Below are positions 16,616 to 24,466 of a stretch of DNA of 64,000 bases, piece by piece. The stretch is from JAXGRD01 sp050946655. Its GTDB lineage: Bacteria; Bacillota; Clostridia; Peptostreptococcales; Anaerovoracaceae. Where the stretch lies: positions 1 through 64,000 of the forward strand of contig JBMNVE010000001.1 of assembly GCA_050946655.1 (NCBI GenBank), given 5' to 3'. The position numbers and the translations under genes are program-made. Each line of letters begins with the position of its first letter. The first letter of the stretch is position 1. The notes under the pieces are model-generated. The model was not told the DNA's origin, searched no databases, and worked only from the letters and a program-made list of their open reading frames with translations.

Positions 16616-17272
16616 TCAGTCCAGCTCCCAATTGATTGGCTCCTTCAAAAACTCGTTGGTCCTGCTAAAATACTTGCCACCGAAAAAGCCGTTGTGCGCC
16701 GATAAAGGACTGGGATGGACTGCTTCCAGTATGAGGTGGCCGGGATTGGTGATCAAAGCCTTTTTCGACCTTGCATTAGCACCCCAAAGGATAAAGACGA
16801 TAGGCTCTTCCCTCTGGTTGAGCAATGTGATAACCCTATCGGTAAAGGTCTCCCAGCCCTTTCCTCTGTGGGAATTTGCTCTGTGGGCCTGGACCGTCAG
16901 GACCGTATTGAGCAAAAGCACGCCTTCCTTGGCCCATCCTTCCAAAAACCCGTGGTCGGGAATAGGAATCCCCAAATCATCCTGCAGCTCTTTAAAAATG
17001 TTCACAAGGGACGGCGGCTTACGTGTCCCCTTTTTCACAGAAAAGCAAAGGCCATGAGCCTGCCCCGGCTCATGATATGGATCCTGCCCCAAAATGACCG
17101 CTTTAACCTTTTCATAGGAAGTCAACTTCAAAGCATTGAATATGTCATACATATCCGGGTAAATGGTCTTGGTCGAATATTCATTTATGAGGAACCTTCG
17201 CAGTTCCCGGTAGTAGGGCTTTTCAAATTCCCCCTCCAAAACTCGGTCCCATTGGTTGTTCAATTTTACCAT
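16616..17272 (-). CDS. ung: Uracil-DNA glycosylase, family 1
   Basis: 218 residues, full length for the family. The water-activating loop GQDPYHEPGQAHGLCFSV has Asp64 and His67; the uracil-recognition block LLLNTVLTV and the minor-groove loop HPSPLSAHNGFFG near the C-terminus are intact. It removes uracil from DNA to start base-excision repair. The ATG at 17272 is 6 bases after a consensus -10 box with no SD, so the mRNA is probably leaderless. Confidence 0.96.
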   Translation of the reverse strand: MVKLNNQWDRVLEGEFEKPYYRELRRFLINEYSTKTIYPDMYDIFNALKLTSYEKVKAVILGQDPYHEPGQAHGLCFSVKKGTRKPPSLVNIFKELQDDLGIPIPDHGFLEGWAKEGVLLLNTVLTVQAHRANSHRGKGWETFTDRVITLLNQREEPIVFILWGANARSKKALITNPGHLILEAVHPSPLSAHNGFFGGKYFSRTNEFLKEPINWELD

Positions 17273-17278
17273 GAAGCC

Positions 17279-17307
17279 ATTATATTACACTTACCTGTAT
17301 TTTACAA
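17279..17307 (-). promoter_or_regulatory. ung promoter, predicted leaderless
   Basis: On the minus strand TTGTAA (17302-17307), 17 bp, TATAAT (17279-17284), then GGCTTC and the ATG at 17272. The perfect -10 box 6 bases from the start codon is the clearest of the four leaderless cases. Confidence 0.7.
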
Positions 17308-17351
17308 TCTTATGGACTTTTGGATCATATGAAGTTTTTCTGAAAATAACG

Positions 17352-17381
17352 TTGGACAATTTGGCTTTTATCCCGTATAAT
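17352..17381 (+). promoter_or_regulatory. Promoter of the zinc-ribbon gene
   Basis: TTGGAC (17352-17357), 18 bp, TATAAT (17376-17381); start near 17388. The leader to the ATG at 17500 is about 110 bases, long for a 54-residue gene, and can form a hairpin pairing GGTCCAG (around 17406) with CTGGAAAGACC (around 17434). Confidence 0.65.
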
Positions 17382-17499
17382 AACAGAGAACTCAAGAAAT
17401 CTACAGGTCCAGGCATCTATTTGGAATCGTCCATCTGGAAAGACCCACGAGAATTTTTTAGGTCAACGGTTATTTTTTTCATGATGGAGGAACAAAAAC

Positions 17500-17664
17500 A
17501 TGGAAGACAAGACTTTATTGTGCAGCGATTGCGGATCGGAATTCACCTTTACTGTCGGAGAACAGGAATTCTACAAAGAAAAGGGGTTTGACAACGAGCC
17601 GAAGCGATGTAAAGAATGTAGAGACAAGAAAAAAGCAGAAAGAAGAGCTTTCCAGGGCAGATAG
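17500..17664 (+). CDS. Small zinc-ribbon protein (zf-trcl-like)
   Basis: 54 residues, starting MEDKTLLCSDCGSEFTFTVG, then EQEFYKEKGFDNEPKRCKECRDKKKAE. Two CxxC pairs (CSDC and CKEC) spaced about 29 residues apart form one zinc ribbon, the pattern of the widespread small zinc-ribbon family in Clostridia. Basic C-terminus suggests nucleic-acid or ribosome contact, but the role is unknown. SD GGAGG lies 10 bases before the ATG. Monocistronic: own promoter at 17352 and own terminator at 17684. Confidence 0.85.
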   Translation: MEDKTLLCSDCGSEFTFTVGEQEFYKEKGFDNEPKRCKECRDKKKAERRAFQGR

Positions 17665-17683
17665 TTGCCACTGATCTTTACAG

Positions 17684-17710
17684 AAAAAGACGAGACATCT
17701 CGTCTTTTTT
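17684..17710 (+). terminator. Rho-independent terminator of the zinc-ribbon gene
   Basis: Stem AAAAAGACGAGA / TCTCGTCTTTTT with a 2-base apex (CA), running into TTTTTT. A-rich on the other side, so it could also work in reverse. Confidence 0.85.
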
Positions 17711-17812
17711 GATGTGGTTTTACTGAATGTCAAGAATTTAGGTGTGTGGACTATTTAGTCAATGAGAGATTGCCCATCTCCCTCCAGTACCAACCGGTGC
17801 ATTCTTTTTCTC

Positions 17813-18349
17813 TCAGCGAATTCCACATAGGTACATTTCCCGCTTCAAAGTGCCGATGTAACGTATGATGTCGCCAAGACAGTAGTTGTGTCGATGTATG
17901 GCCTCCCCTGTCCTTGACAGATATTCTCTTGTCCTTGGTTCTGCATCCTTTCCCAGTTCATCTATAAATCGAAGAATCTTCTTGTGGATCATTTCGCTTC
18001 CCGGCTCCGGCACATATGCCAGCTTGATATCCTTGTGCTTCAGATGGTAGAACACGGTGTTCATATCCAAAGTCATTTTATTGATATCGATGAGAAATTC
18101 ATTGACCTTTGAAAGGGTGATCATGGTTTTTTCCAATATTTCGTAGACATCCCGCAAATTGAACATTTTCAGCTCGCACAAGGCAGCATAGCCACTGCAC
18201 TCATAGGAAACGATTTTTACTCCTTTGGATGTGGTGAACTGCATGGGGATGGCAAAATCGCATAGTCCCGACGCCAGCACCCGTTCTTCAAATCCAAGTA
18301 TTGTTTTTTCGGGAAATTTCAAAGTGTAATTGTTTTCTCTCAAGTTCAT
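17813..18349 (-). CDS. DUF6382-like protein at the end of the pilin operon
   Basis: 178 residues from MNLRENNYTLKF. No membrane segment or signal. The segment FNLRDVYEILEKTMITLSKVNEFLIDINKMTLDMNTVFYHLKHKDIKLAYVPEP matches the general pattern of the DUF6382 domain, which in other Clostridia sits at the head of FHA-domain proteins near Tad-pilus genes; here no FHA domain follows. The ATG is one base after the TadE-like stop, and the SD GGAGG is inside that gene; an upstream in-frame start at 18397 is unlikely. Probably a cytoplasmic accessory factor of the pilus; function not shown. Confidence 0.6.
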   Translation of the reverse strand: MNLRENNYTLKFPEKTILGFEERVLASGLCDFAIPMQFTTSKGVKIVSYECSGYAALCELKMFNLRDVYEILEKTMITLSKVNEFLIDINKMTLDMNTVFYHLKHKDIKLAYVPEPGSEMIHKKILRFIDELGKDAEPRTREYLSRTGEAIHRHNYCLGDIIRYIGTLKREMYLCGIR

Positions 18350-18350
18350 A

Positions 18351-19112
18351 TTATCCTCCGCACTTGCTACAAGGTAAGTATCCCTTGGCCTTGGCATCTT
18401 CTTCCTGGATCTCCTTTACATATTTATCTACGGCCCTGCAGCTGCCTCTATGGTAGACTTCCCCATATCTTTCGTAACAATATACGATACTTCCGGTGGG
18501 AAGATCCTTTGCTTGGCACTTGCTGCATGGTCCATGCTTTTTCTTTAAGCTACGACTCAACAGGAATTGTGACGGTGTATTGCTTACAAAGGTGCAACCT
18601 TTTTTATGATATTTTTCGCCGGACCTGGGAAAGATCCACACGATTCGAGAGTCGCCGTTCTTTTCCATTTCATCAAAGCCCAAAGGCTTCCATGTATTTG
18701 TCTTTCCGATCCACCCCCTGCAGAGTATAGACTCTTCAAGATCGAACCCATCGAATAGGTGCAATGGCAGGCGTATATCCACCCGAGAATCCACATTGAA
18801 GGAGATCAGTCCGTCCTTTCCTTTCCCTGTATAAAGATACTTCAGGCCGCTTACGTGTACATGGGATACGTCTTCGTTCTCTGACCGGATACGATTTTCC
18901 AGGGAAGAGGAGAATCCCAGTCCCGTCTTCACAACATAGGCATGGGATGCCGCATATCTGGCCTCATCGGTGGCAGCGTGCATGATTTCCTCTGAAGCTG
19001 CTACCACTTTGATCAAATAGGCGATGGTCATGATCGCAATGATAAATACAGGGAGAAAGATTGCCGCCTCTACCGTATAATATCCTTTTTTAGTATTTGT
19101 CCTTGTAGACAT
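18351..19112 (-). CDS. TadE-like pseudopilin with two C-terminal metal-binding-like cassettes
   Basis: 253 residues. The start TKKGYYTVEAAIFLPVFIIAIMTIAYLI has a prepilin-type cleavage site (KKG followed by YYTVE, Glu at +5) and a hydrophobic helix, the TadE pattern. The C-terminal half is unusual: YHKKGC...PCSKC (about residues 172-205) and again YHRGSC...PCSKC (about 220-250), each an H-C-C-C set like an Ada-type zinc site. If exported, these would be displayed outside. Overlaps the end of the upstream DUF5702 gene by 23 bases. Confidence 0.78.
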   Translation of the reverse strand: MSTRTNTKKGYYTVEAAIFLPVFIIAIMTIAYLIKVVAASEEIMHAATDEARYAASHAYVVKTGLGFSSSLENRIRSENEDVSHVHVSGLKYLYTGKGKDGLISFNVDSRVDIRLPLHLFDGFDLEESILCRGWIGKTNTWKPLGFDEMEKNGDSRIVWIFPRSGEKYHKKGCTFVSNTPSQFLLSRSLKKKHGPCSKCQAKDLPTGSIVYCYERYGEVYHRGSCRAVDKYVKEIQEEDAKAKGYLPCSKCGG

Positions 19113-20313
19113 ATTCTCTCCCGTCTATCTTTGCCTTATAATCAAAACCTAAATTGTAGTCTCTGATGAGAAAACTGGCATCATGATTACCCTGCATGTT
19201 GATCTGGATCAAATCCATCATCCTGGCCATCTGCGTGCTCCTGTCTTGAAAAAACAGAAAGAGTTGAAGATAGCCTTGATAAGTCAACCCGGTGGGACTT
19301 TTTGTATCGATATAGTCCACCTCCGTATTATCCACTATGGATTGCAAGTCTACCGCCCAGGTCACCGGGGTCTTGTACACCGGCACCTTCTTACCATGCT
19401 CCAGCAAACGAACATCGTTTTCCGATTCTGCAAGAGCCCATGCTTCAGCCAGGATAAGTTGAGTCAGCAACGCTCCCGGCCCAGGTGTGATCAGAGCCGC
19501 AGCCGTTGCAAGCTCTGATCTTTTTACCGGATCGGCATAGATAAAAATCAAATTGGGCACGTTTCTCAGCAATATAAGGTCTCGTCTAAATGCCTTTCTG
19601 TTGGCTTCATCCCCCAGCTTTCCTTTGAGGATGTATTCTGCTTCATTGACAAAGAACGTATTTTTCCCCGTGTTCTGGTTCTGAGCATTTTTGAAATGCA
19701 TCATGATATATTGATTGGTGAAAAACCGATCACTTCCCTCCTTGAAAATTTGATCTGCCTGCCCCAGTCCTTCTATTGCCCCGGTTAACAAGCTTCCGTT
19801 ATCTCCAAGGGCAGCAGAAGGCAGGCTGTCAATTACTCGTTTGTTTCTCAGCACCCGATTTCCCGAAACCGGCGGGACATCCTCTCCCCCTCCTGAAGGG
19901 TCTACGATTTTATCGATGATTCCTCTGGCCATTGCGTACTTGGTGTATTGAATGATTTCTTGTTCAAAAGCATTAGTATTGAGGAGAGACTCTTCACTCA
20001 CATCCACGCGCAGGCTATTCAGAAAGAGGTGATCATTTTTGTCCAGCGTATAATTGATATAGAGTTTCATGCTGTCTTCAATATCCCTCTCCATGCCATA
20101 AAAAGCAAAAATCCCGTACTCTTCTTTCAGTTCCTTGTTGTATTCGCTCAGCACAGACCTTGCCGATAAGTTCAGCAGTCCGTCACAGTAGCCTACTGCA
20201 GCAACCTTAATGGATGCTCTGATATAGAGAAAAGTCACTGAAATCATAGCCGCGAGGATGATCATCAAAAATATAGATGTGCTCCCTCTTTTGTTTAACT
20301 TGATGCTTTTCAT
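19090..20313 (-). CDS. DUF5702-like Tad-pilus protein (TadG-like)
   Basis: 407 residues from MKSIKLNKRGSTSIFLMIILAAMISVTFLYI. One N-terminal helix preceded by KRG as in prepilins, but without Glu at +5, then a large outside domain starting AAVGYCDGLLNLSARSVLSEYNKELKEEYGIFAFYG, which is the typical DUF5702 opening found in clostridial Tad loci. The ATG at 20313 is one base after the preceding TadE stop (TGA-G-ATG) with SD GGAGG inside it. Likely a minor pilus-associated membrane protein; exact role unknown. Confidence 0.75.
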   Translation of the reverse strand: MKSIKLNKRGSTSIFLMIILAAMISVTFLYIRASIKVAAVGYCDGLLNLSARSVLSEYNKELKEEYGIFAFYGMERDIEDSMKLYINYTLDKNDHLFLNSLRVDVSEESLLNTNAFEQEIIQYTKYAMARGIIDKIVDPSGGGEDVPPVSGNRVLRNKRVIDSLPSAALGDNGSLLTGAIEGLGQADQIFKEGSDRFFTNQYIMMHFKNAQNQNTGKNTFFVNEAEYILKGKLGDEANRKAFRRDLILLRNVPNLIFIYADPVKRSELATAAALITPGPGALLTQLILAEAWALAESENDVRLLEHGKKVPVYKTPVTWAVDLQSIVDNTEVDYIDTKSPTGLTYQGYLQLFLFFQDRSTQMARMMDLIQINMQGNHDASFLIRDYNLGFDYKAKIDGREYVYKDKY

Positions 20314-20314
20314 C

Positions 20315-20722
20315 TCATTCCTCCGGTAAGAAAAAGTCCGTATAGCGGATAAATTTCTTTTCATCTACACTGTACACTCGGCTCTCCAGTGTTTTGGTGA
20401 AGGAGTTCAGCAGCACTCCTTTTTTCCTGAATTGAAGTCCGCTCTCCGCATAATAGCATTCCGATATGGCATGGAAGGCTTTATATGGCTTGACATTTAC
20501 GGGAGTATTCCTATAGGTCTCCACCGTTCCTGTTTCCCTCCCCATGGTGGCATTGAGGGCCAAATGAAGCCTTGCATTGGAAGCCACCTGTTGAAACATA
20601 AACACCAAAATGAAGATCACAGCCATAACGGTGAGGACAACCATGGGAAAGACCAGCGCCGCTTCCACCATAGAGCTTCCCTTTTTATCCTTTTTTAAAG
20701 TGAATACAGGAAGCCCCTTCAT
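20315..20722 (-). CDS. TadE-like pseudopilin
   Basis: 135 residues. Prepilin-type N-terminus KKDKKGSSMVEAALVFPMVVLTVMAVIFILVFMF, with cleavage expected after KKG and Glu at +5 (SSMVE), followed by a 75-residue outside domain. TadE proteins are minor pilins needed for assembly of Flp pili. Its ATG overlaps the stop of the Flp-like gene by one base (TGATG), and its own stop is one base before the next start, so the five genes here are tightly coupled. Confidence 0.85.
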   Translation of the reverse strand: MKGLPVFTLKKDKKGSSMVEAALVFPMVVLTVMAVIFILVFMFQQVASNARLHLALNATMGRETGTVETYRNTPVNVKPYKAFHAISECYYAESGLQFRKKGVLLNSFTKTLESRVYSVDEKKFIRYTDFFLPEE

Positions 20723-20895
20723 CAGAACCCTCCGTTGAGTGCTTCAAATGTCTTGTTGATAAAGGCGGTTATCTCTGTCTTGAATATCAGCCCCAGGACG
20801 ATGGCAATGGCAACCAGGATAGCCACCTGAACCATCTCCATCCCTTTCTTGTTCCCCAGTTTGAACCCTCTCTTTTTCCATTTTGATTTTGTCAT
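20722..20895 (-). CDS. Flp-like type IVb pilin
   Basis: 57 residues, the size of an Flp pilin. KLGNKKGMEMVQVAILVAIAIVLGLIFKTEITAFINKTF shows a basic leader, a cleavage site after KKG, one hydrophobic helix and a short amphipathic end, as in clostridial Flp1-type pilins. The residue normally Glu at +5 is Gln here (MEMVQ). The ATG at 20895 has SD GGAGG at the right distance; the in-frame ATG at 20910 would swallow the SD. First gene of the pilin operon, driven by the operator-bearing promoter at 20980-21008. Confidence 0.8.
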   Translation of the reverse strand: MTKSKWKKRGFKLGNKKGMEMVQVAILVAIAIVLGLIFKTEITAFINKTFEALNGGF

Positions 20896-20955
20896 TGCAT
20901 TTTCCTCCAATTCTCTATCCCCTGCCCCGCTGCTCCCGGAAATACGGAAGGGATA

Positions 20956-21034
20956 ATTTCCATATATTTCCTTTTCTGTATTATATGGTATTTTCCATAA
21001 ATTTACAAGTAATAATTGTTAATATTTTCCATTT
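20956..21034 (-). promoter_or_regulatory. Pilin-operon promoter with GGAA-box operator (site A)
   Basis: On the minus strand TTGTAA (21003-21008), 17 bp, TATAAT (20980-20985). The spacer contains ATTTATGGAAAATA. Just below the -10 box lies AAAAGGAAATATATGGAAAT (20956-20975), two GGAAAT boxes 11 bp apart. Above the -35 box lies a 24-base block (21011-21034) identical to one in site D. The 20-base block is identical to one in site B. Confidence 0.7.
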
Positions 21035-21059
21035 TCTGAAGGGGAGATAGTTGCTGCCC

Positions 21060-23384
21060 CTATTCTCTGTTTCTTCTGAAGGCAGCCAGCACCGAGAATC
21101 CCGCTGTTAGCATCAATACTAGGATCCCTCCGGTATAAAAAGGATCTCCCGTTTTCACCGCCTTGTCACGAATGATCGGCTTATTCTTCATGATGACTTT
21201 TTTATCTTCTCCTACTGTAAATTTGATTTCCTCTTTGGAAAGAATATATCCCTCAGGCGCTTCAACCTCGGTCAGTACATATTTCTTTCCGATTTCCAGG
21301 CCGGTAATCATTTCCGGTTTTTCTGAAGACTTCCATTCTTTCAATATCTTTCCCGTTTCCGGCTGAATGATCTGCAGCTTGGCTCCGGAGACCTCCTTGC
21401 CGGATATGCCATCTACCTTTGAAACGAGCACCTTGCTAGGCTCATCCAGCATTTCCACCTTGGCGTCACTTCCTGCAACGAAAATCACGTCAGCTGCGGT
21501 GTAGTAACCCAGAGGTGCCAGGTCCTCTCTCAGGATATATTCCTTATCATAAACCAATCCCCTGATGGTATGAGGCTCTTCGCCGGAGATCCATTCCTCC
21601 ACCACATCACCGCTATTCCTGTCTATGATCTTCATTGAGGCTCCCGGAAGCTCATCACCGGTACTGACATCTTTTTTACTGACCTCCGTGGTGGTCTTCT
21701 TGTTTCCGATCTCTGCCAGTTCTGTGTAAAGCCTTGTTTCAAAATCCGACTGGCGCAACTCAAAGTCATAAGCCTTTTGGTTGGGGATGTATCCGGGAGT
21801 TTCCTTGCTCTCCGTCAAGCGGTATTTTCCCATATGTAGATCCGTAAACCTTAGGGTTCCTTCCTCGTCGGTGGACCCGATTCCTAGGATGTCACCCTTG
21901 CTATGAATTTTTTTCAGCGTAATGGGACTGTAAATATCATCCAGAGCAGTGAGGGTAAATTGAGTATCCTTGATTGCATCACCCGATTCGGTATCGATTT
22001 TTCGGACCACAAGTTCGCCTCTGGGCGCCAACCTATTTACTACGATCCTCTCCGTGGTTTGGTTTTCTTTGATCTCCACTTCATATACCTCCTTGACCAC
22101 ACTGTGGCCGTCAGGGGTCTTTGTCTCTGTGAGAAGATAGGTCCCTATAGGTATCCCTTCCACATTCAGCTCCCCGTTCTTTACCTGAAACTCTTTTTTG
22201 TATCCCGTAAAGCTTTGGCTTTCCAACAGGAAGGTGGAGCCGTCGATCAAATCACCGAAGTCCTGAGTTTTGATCACCCTCAACTTGCCTTTTTTGAAAT
22301 GGTTTTTAAGGGCAATCTGGACGGTCTTTCCTTCTTCAATGGTGACATTCTTTGATCCTGCTATTTTGATTTGTTCCATGGGAACGCTGGATTCTGTAAT
22401 CTTATATGTCCCCGGCCAAAGAGTCGCGGTGAAATTTCCTTTTTCATCGGTGGTCGACACCACATCCGGATATCCTTCTCTGGAAAAAATGAACCGAAAC
22501 CCTTCCAAACTGCCTACATCCATTCCGTCAATGTCTTCCAGACTCTTGGTCATTTTTGCATGGCCCGGTTCTATCCAATCAACAAAAAGGCTGGTGGATC
22601 CACCCGAATCTGTGATGATCTTGTAATTCCCCATTTGCTGATATGCACTACCGAAATTATAGATCATGGGCTGGTATCGGAATGTCTGTCCTACGGTGCC
22701 GGTGGAATATGTGCCGGCTACCCCTCCCAGCTTAGCGAACAAAAAGAACTCTGTTCCTACGGGAAGAGTAACTTTGCCGCTGAGAGTTGCATCTTTTGTC
22801 ACGTTTTTTACAAAAGCACCCTTAGGAAGGGTGAACGTCACTTTTCCGTTGGCATTTCCCAAGATTTTTATCGTGGGTGTTCTCTGGTTATTGTTCGCCT
22901 TATCGTAGTATGCAGCCACTGAGGTTTTGCTAAATGTGACGGACTGATCTGCCGGCACAGGTTGCTTTGCCAAAAAAGCCTTGTAGTTTGAAACGATGGG
23001 GATGTAATCATATAGACCGTTCTCCGCCGGTGCATTGTACGTCTCCGAAAGGACCAATGAAGTGGCCACGACGCCCTGCTCCTTGGATGAAAAGCCGCTC
23101 CACTGTTTCGGCCCTCCCCAGCCATAATAAAGAATCTTTTGGAACACAGGATCATCATATAGGGTCTCCGTAAAGGCTGTTCCATTGGGCGCTGAATACT
23201 TGGTATGCTGGATGCAGAAGGCCTGCTTCCCATCGATAGTAAAGTCTCCTACGATGGATGTCGCACCGGGCAAGTTATATTGCCCGTGTTTGACCAAAGC
23301 CCCGAAGGATATGGCTGTATGGGCAAACAGACACAGCGCAAGTGCAACTGCTACAAGTAATATTCTCTTTTTTCTTCCTTTCAT
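21060..23384 (-). CDS. Large surface adhesin: thioester-type head with SpaA repeats
   Basis: 774 residues. Signal peptide (1-28). The head (30-270) has FCIQH (Cys57) and a downstream EQGVVATS (Gln103), candidate partners for an internal Cys-Gln thioester as in TQXA-type adhesins. Then about five SpaA/prealbumin-like domains, starting near 285, 370, 460, 565 and 655, each with the VxKxD...GxxLxGAxFxL...T...G...L.L..GxYxLxExxAPxGY rhythm. The C-terminus KAVKTGDPFYTG, a hydrophobic helix and RRNRE looks like a sortase anchor but lacks LPxTG. No sortase gene is in the window. Probably a pilus-associated or stand-alone adhesin. Confidence 0.85.
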   Translation of the reverse strand: MKGRKKRILLVAVALALCLFAHTAISFGALVKHGQYNLPGATSIVGDFTIDGKQAFCIQHTKYSAPNGTAFTETLYDDPVFQKILYYGWGGPKQWSGFSSKEQGVVATSLVLSETYNAPAENGLYDYIPIVSNYKAFLAKQPVPADQSVTFSKTSVAAYYDKANNNQRTPTIKILGNANGKVTFTLPKGAFVKNVTKDATLSGKVTLPVGTEFFLFAKLGGVAGTYSTGTVGQTFRYQPMIYNFGSAYQQMGNYKIITDSGGSTSLFVDWIEPGHAKMTKSLEDIDGMDVGSLEGFRFIFSREGYPDVVSTTDEKGNFTATLWPGTYKITESSVPMEQIKIAGSKNVTIEEGKTVQIALKNHFKKGKLRVIKTQDFGDLIDGSTFLLESQSFTGYKKEFQVKNGELNVEGIPIGTYLLTETKTPDGHSVVKEVYEVEIKENQTTERIVVNRLAPRGELVVRKIDTESGDAIKDTQFTLTALDDIYSPITLKKIHSKGDILGIGSTDEEGTLRFTDLHMGKYRLTESKETPGYIPNQKAYDFELRQSDFETRLYTELAEIGNKKTTTEVSKKDVSTGDELPGASMKIIDRNSGDVVEEWISGEEPHTIRGLVYDKEYILREDLAPLGYYTAADVIFVAGSDAKVEMLDEPSKVLVSKVDGISGKEVSGAKLQIIQPETGKILKEWKSSEKPEMITGLEIGKKYVLTEVEAPEGYILSKEEIKFTVGEDKKVIMKNKPIIRDKAVKTGDPFYTGGILVLMLTAGFSVLAAFRRNRE

Positions 23385-23509
23385 TTTTTTCTTCCTTTCT
23401 CTCCGTAAACACTTTGGTTATCCGCACTATTTTGTCTCGATTCTCTCCCCCCTTTGTGCCAAAATAATGCAAATGCCGGGTATTCCCCGGCATCAGTTTG
23501 ACAGGACTT

Positions 23510-23532
23510 AAAAAAGAGTATATGCATACTCT
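23510..23532 (-). terminator. Terminator-like hairpin in the adhesin leader
   Basis: On the minus strand AGAGTAT-GCAT-ATACTCT followed by a T-run (7-bp stem). It lies below the candidate adhesin promoter (23556-23584) and above the adhesin ATG, so it may attenuate adhesin transcription; it could equally end transcripts of the upstream regulator gene. A second, GC-rich hairpin (ATGCCGGG/CCCGGCAT, 23473-23493) follows. Confidence 0.55.
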
Positions 23533-23555
23533 CTTCCCTATCCTTGTTCGATATT

Positions 23556-23584
23556 ATTTTACATTTATTTCCATTTTTACTTTA
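23556..23584 (-). promoter_or_regulatory. Candidate adhesin promoter with GGAA box (site E)
   Basis: On the minus strand TAAAAT (-10, 23556-23561) preceded by a 17-base spacer AAAAATGGAAATAAATG, with ATGGAA at the same offset as in sites A, C and D. The -35 hexamer (TAAAGT, 23579-23584) is poor. A start near 23549 would give a leader of about 165 bases. Confidence 0.5.
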
Positions 23585-23646
23585 ACAAATTCTTTCATCC
23601 AAGTCAAGTCCGATTTTCCAGAAATTGTAAATGTGCAATTTGCTTT

Positions 23647-24438
23647 TCAGCGGAATAAATCGTCGCTCAACTTATTCCCTTTATCTTGCTTTTTCTGCAA
23701 TCTTTCTCCATAAGGTCCAAATAGCTTCATGGAAATGTACTCTATTGCTTTCTGGTGATTGTAATAGTAGGCAGATCGTTTCATTCCGAATTTCTGCCAG
23801 GGGTGTTCTTCATCTGTATGGGCCTGTAGCGGATCAATATAAAGATACTCGATGATGGCCTTTCTCTTTTTCCCCATCTGGGAAGATTTTCCGAGACACT
23901 CCAAGGCTGCTCTCACCATATATTCAAGCACGCTGCTGTAGGTGCTTTGATTAGATCCTAAATAATTGAGCAGTGGGGATTTGCCCCATGGGTCATTGAG
24001 GGACATATCAAGGATTTGACAGAGGCTGGGAAACTCGTAGATGTGATCTCCAAGGGGTGTATAGGATACCAGCCTTTTTTGGACCCACTCTTCATAGTCT
24101 GCCACCGTATAGTCTGCATTCTGTTGCAGGCGGAAAAAAGCAAAGTCCCTATATAGTTCCAAGACTCTTATCGTAAGAGCGTATCCGGCCCCTCCCTTCC
24201 TATGGGGTGCGTATGCCGGCTTTACTATGTTTTCTTCAACCACCTGCGCCTTCATCTTGGTGATGAAATCATCCAGAAGTCCGCTTTCTTCTCCCGGCAA
24301 TAAAGATTGATCCCGCCGGGGTACATGATCCAGTTCTTCCAGAAAAACATCCAGCAGTTGATAGAGGATGTCAATACCCATACCTTTTGCTGCAAACTTT
24401 TCCCGGTAATCCTGTAGTTTTTTTTCCTTTTTAACCAT
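23647..24438 (-). CDS. Unrecognised protein, candidate regulator of the pilus region
   Basis: 263 residues from MVKKEKKLQDYREKF. No signal or membrane segment. I do not recognise the family. The C-terminal part, KRKAIIEYLYIDPL...PWQKFGMKRSAYYYNHQKAIEYISMKLFG (about 195-248), has the length and pattern of a helix-turn-helix of the sigma region 4 / ArpU type, followed by a charged tail. The ORF extends to an ATG at 24474, but that codon lies inside the operator only 6 bases after the predicted transcript start, so 24438 is preferred. Its own promoter carries the shared GGAA operator (site B), which would allow autoregulation. Confidence 0.6.
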   Translation of the reverse strand: MVKKEKKLQDYREKFAAKGMGIDILYQLLDVFLEELDHVPRRDQSLLPGEESGLLDDFITKMKAQVVEENIVKPAYAPHRKGGAGYALTIRVLELYRDFAFFRLQQNADYTVADYEEWVQKRLVSYTPLGDHIYEFPSLCQILDMSLNDPWGKSPLLNYLGSNQSTYSSVLEYMVRAALECLGKSSQMGKKRKAIIEYLYIDPLQAHTDEEHPWQKFGMKRSAYYYNHQKAIEYISMKLFGPYGERLQKKQDKGNKLSDDLFR

Positions 24439-24466
24439 GATCCAACATCTCACATTATTTTCTATT

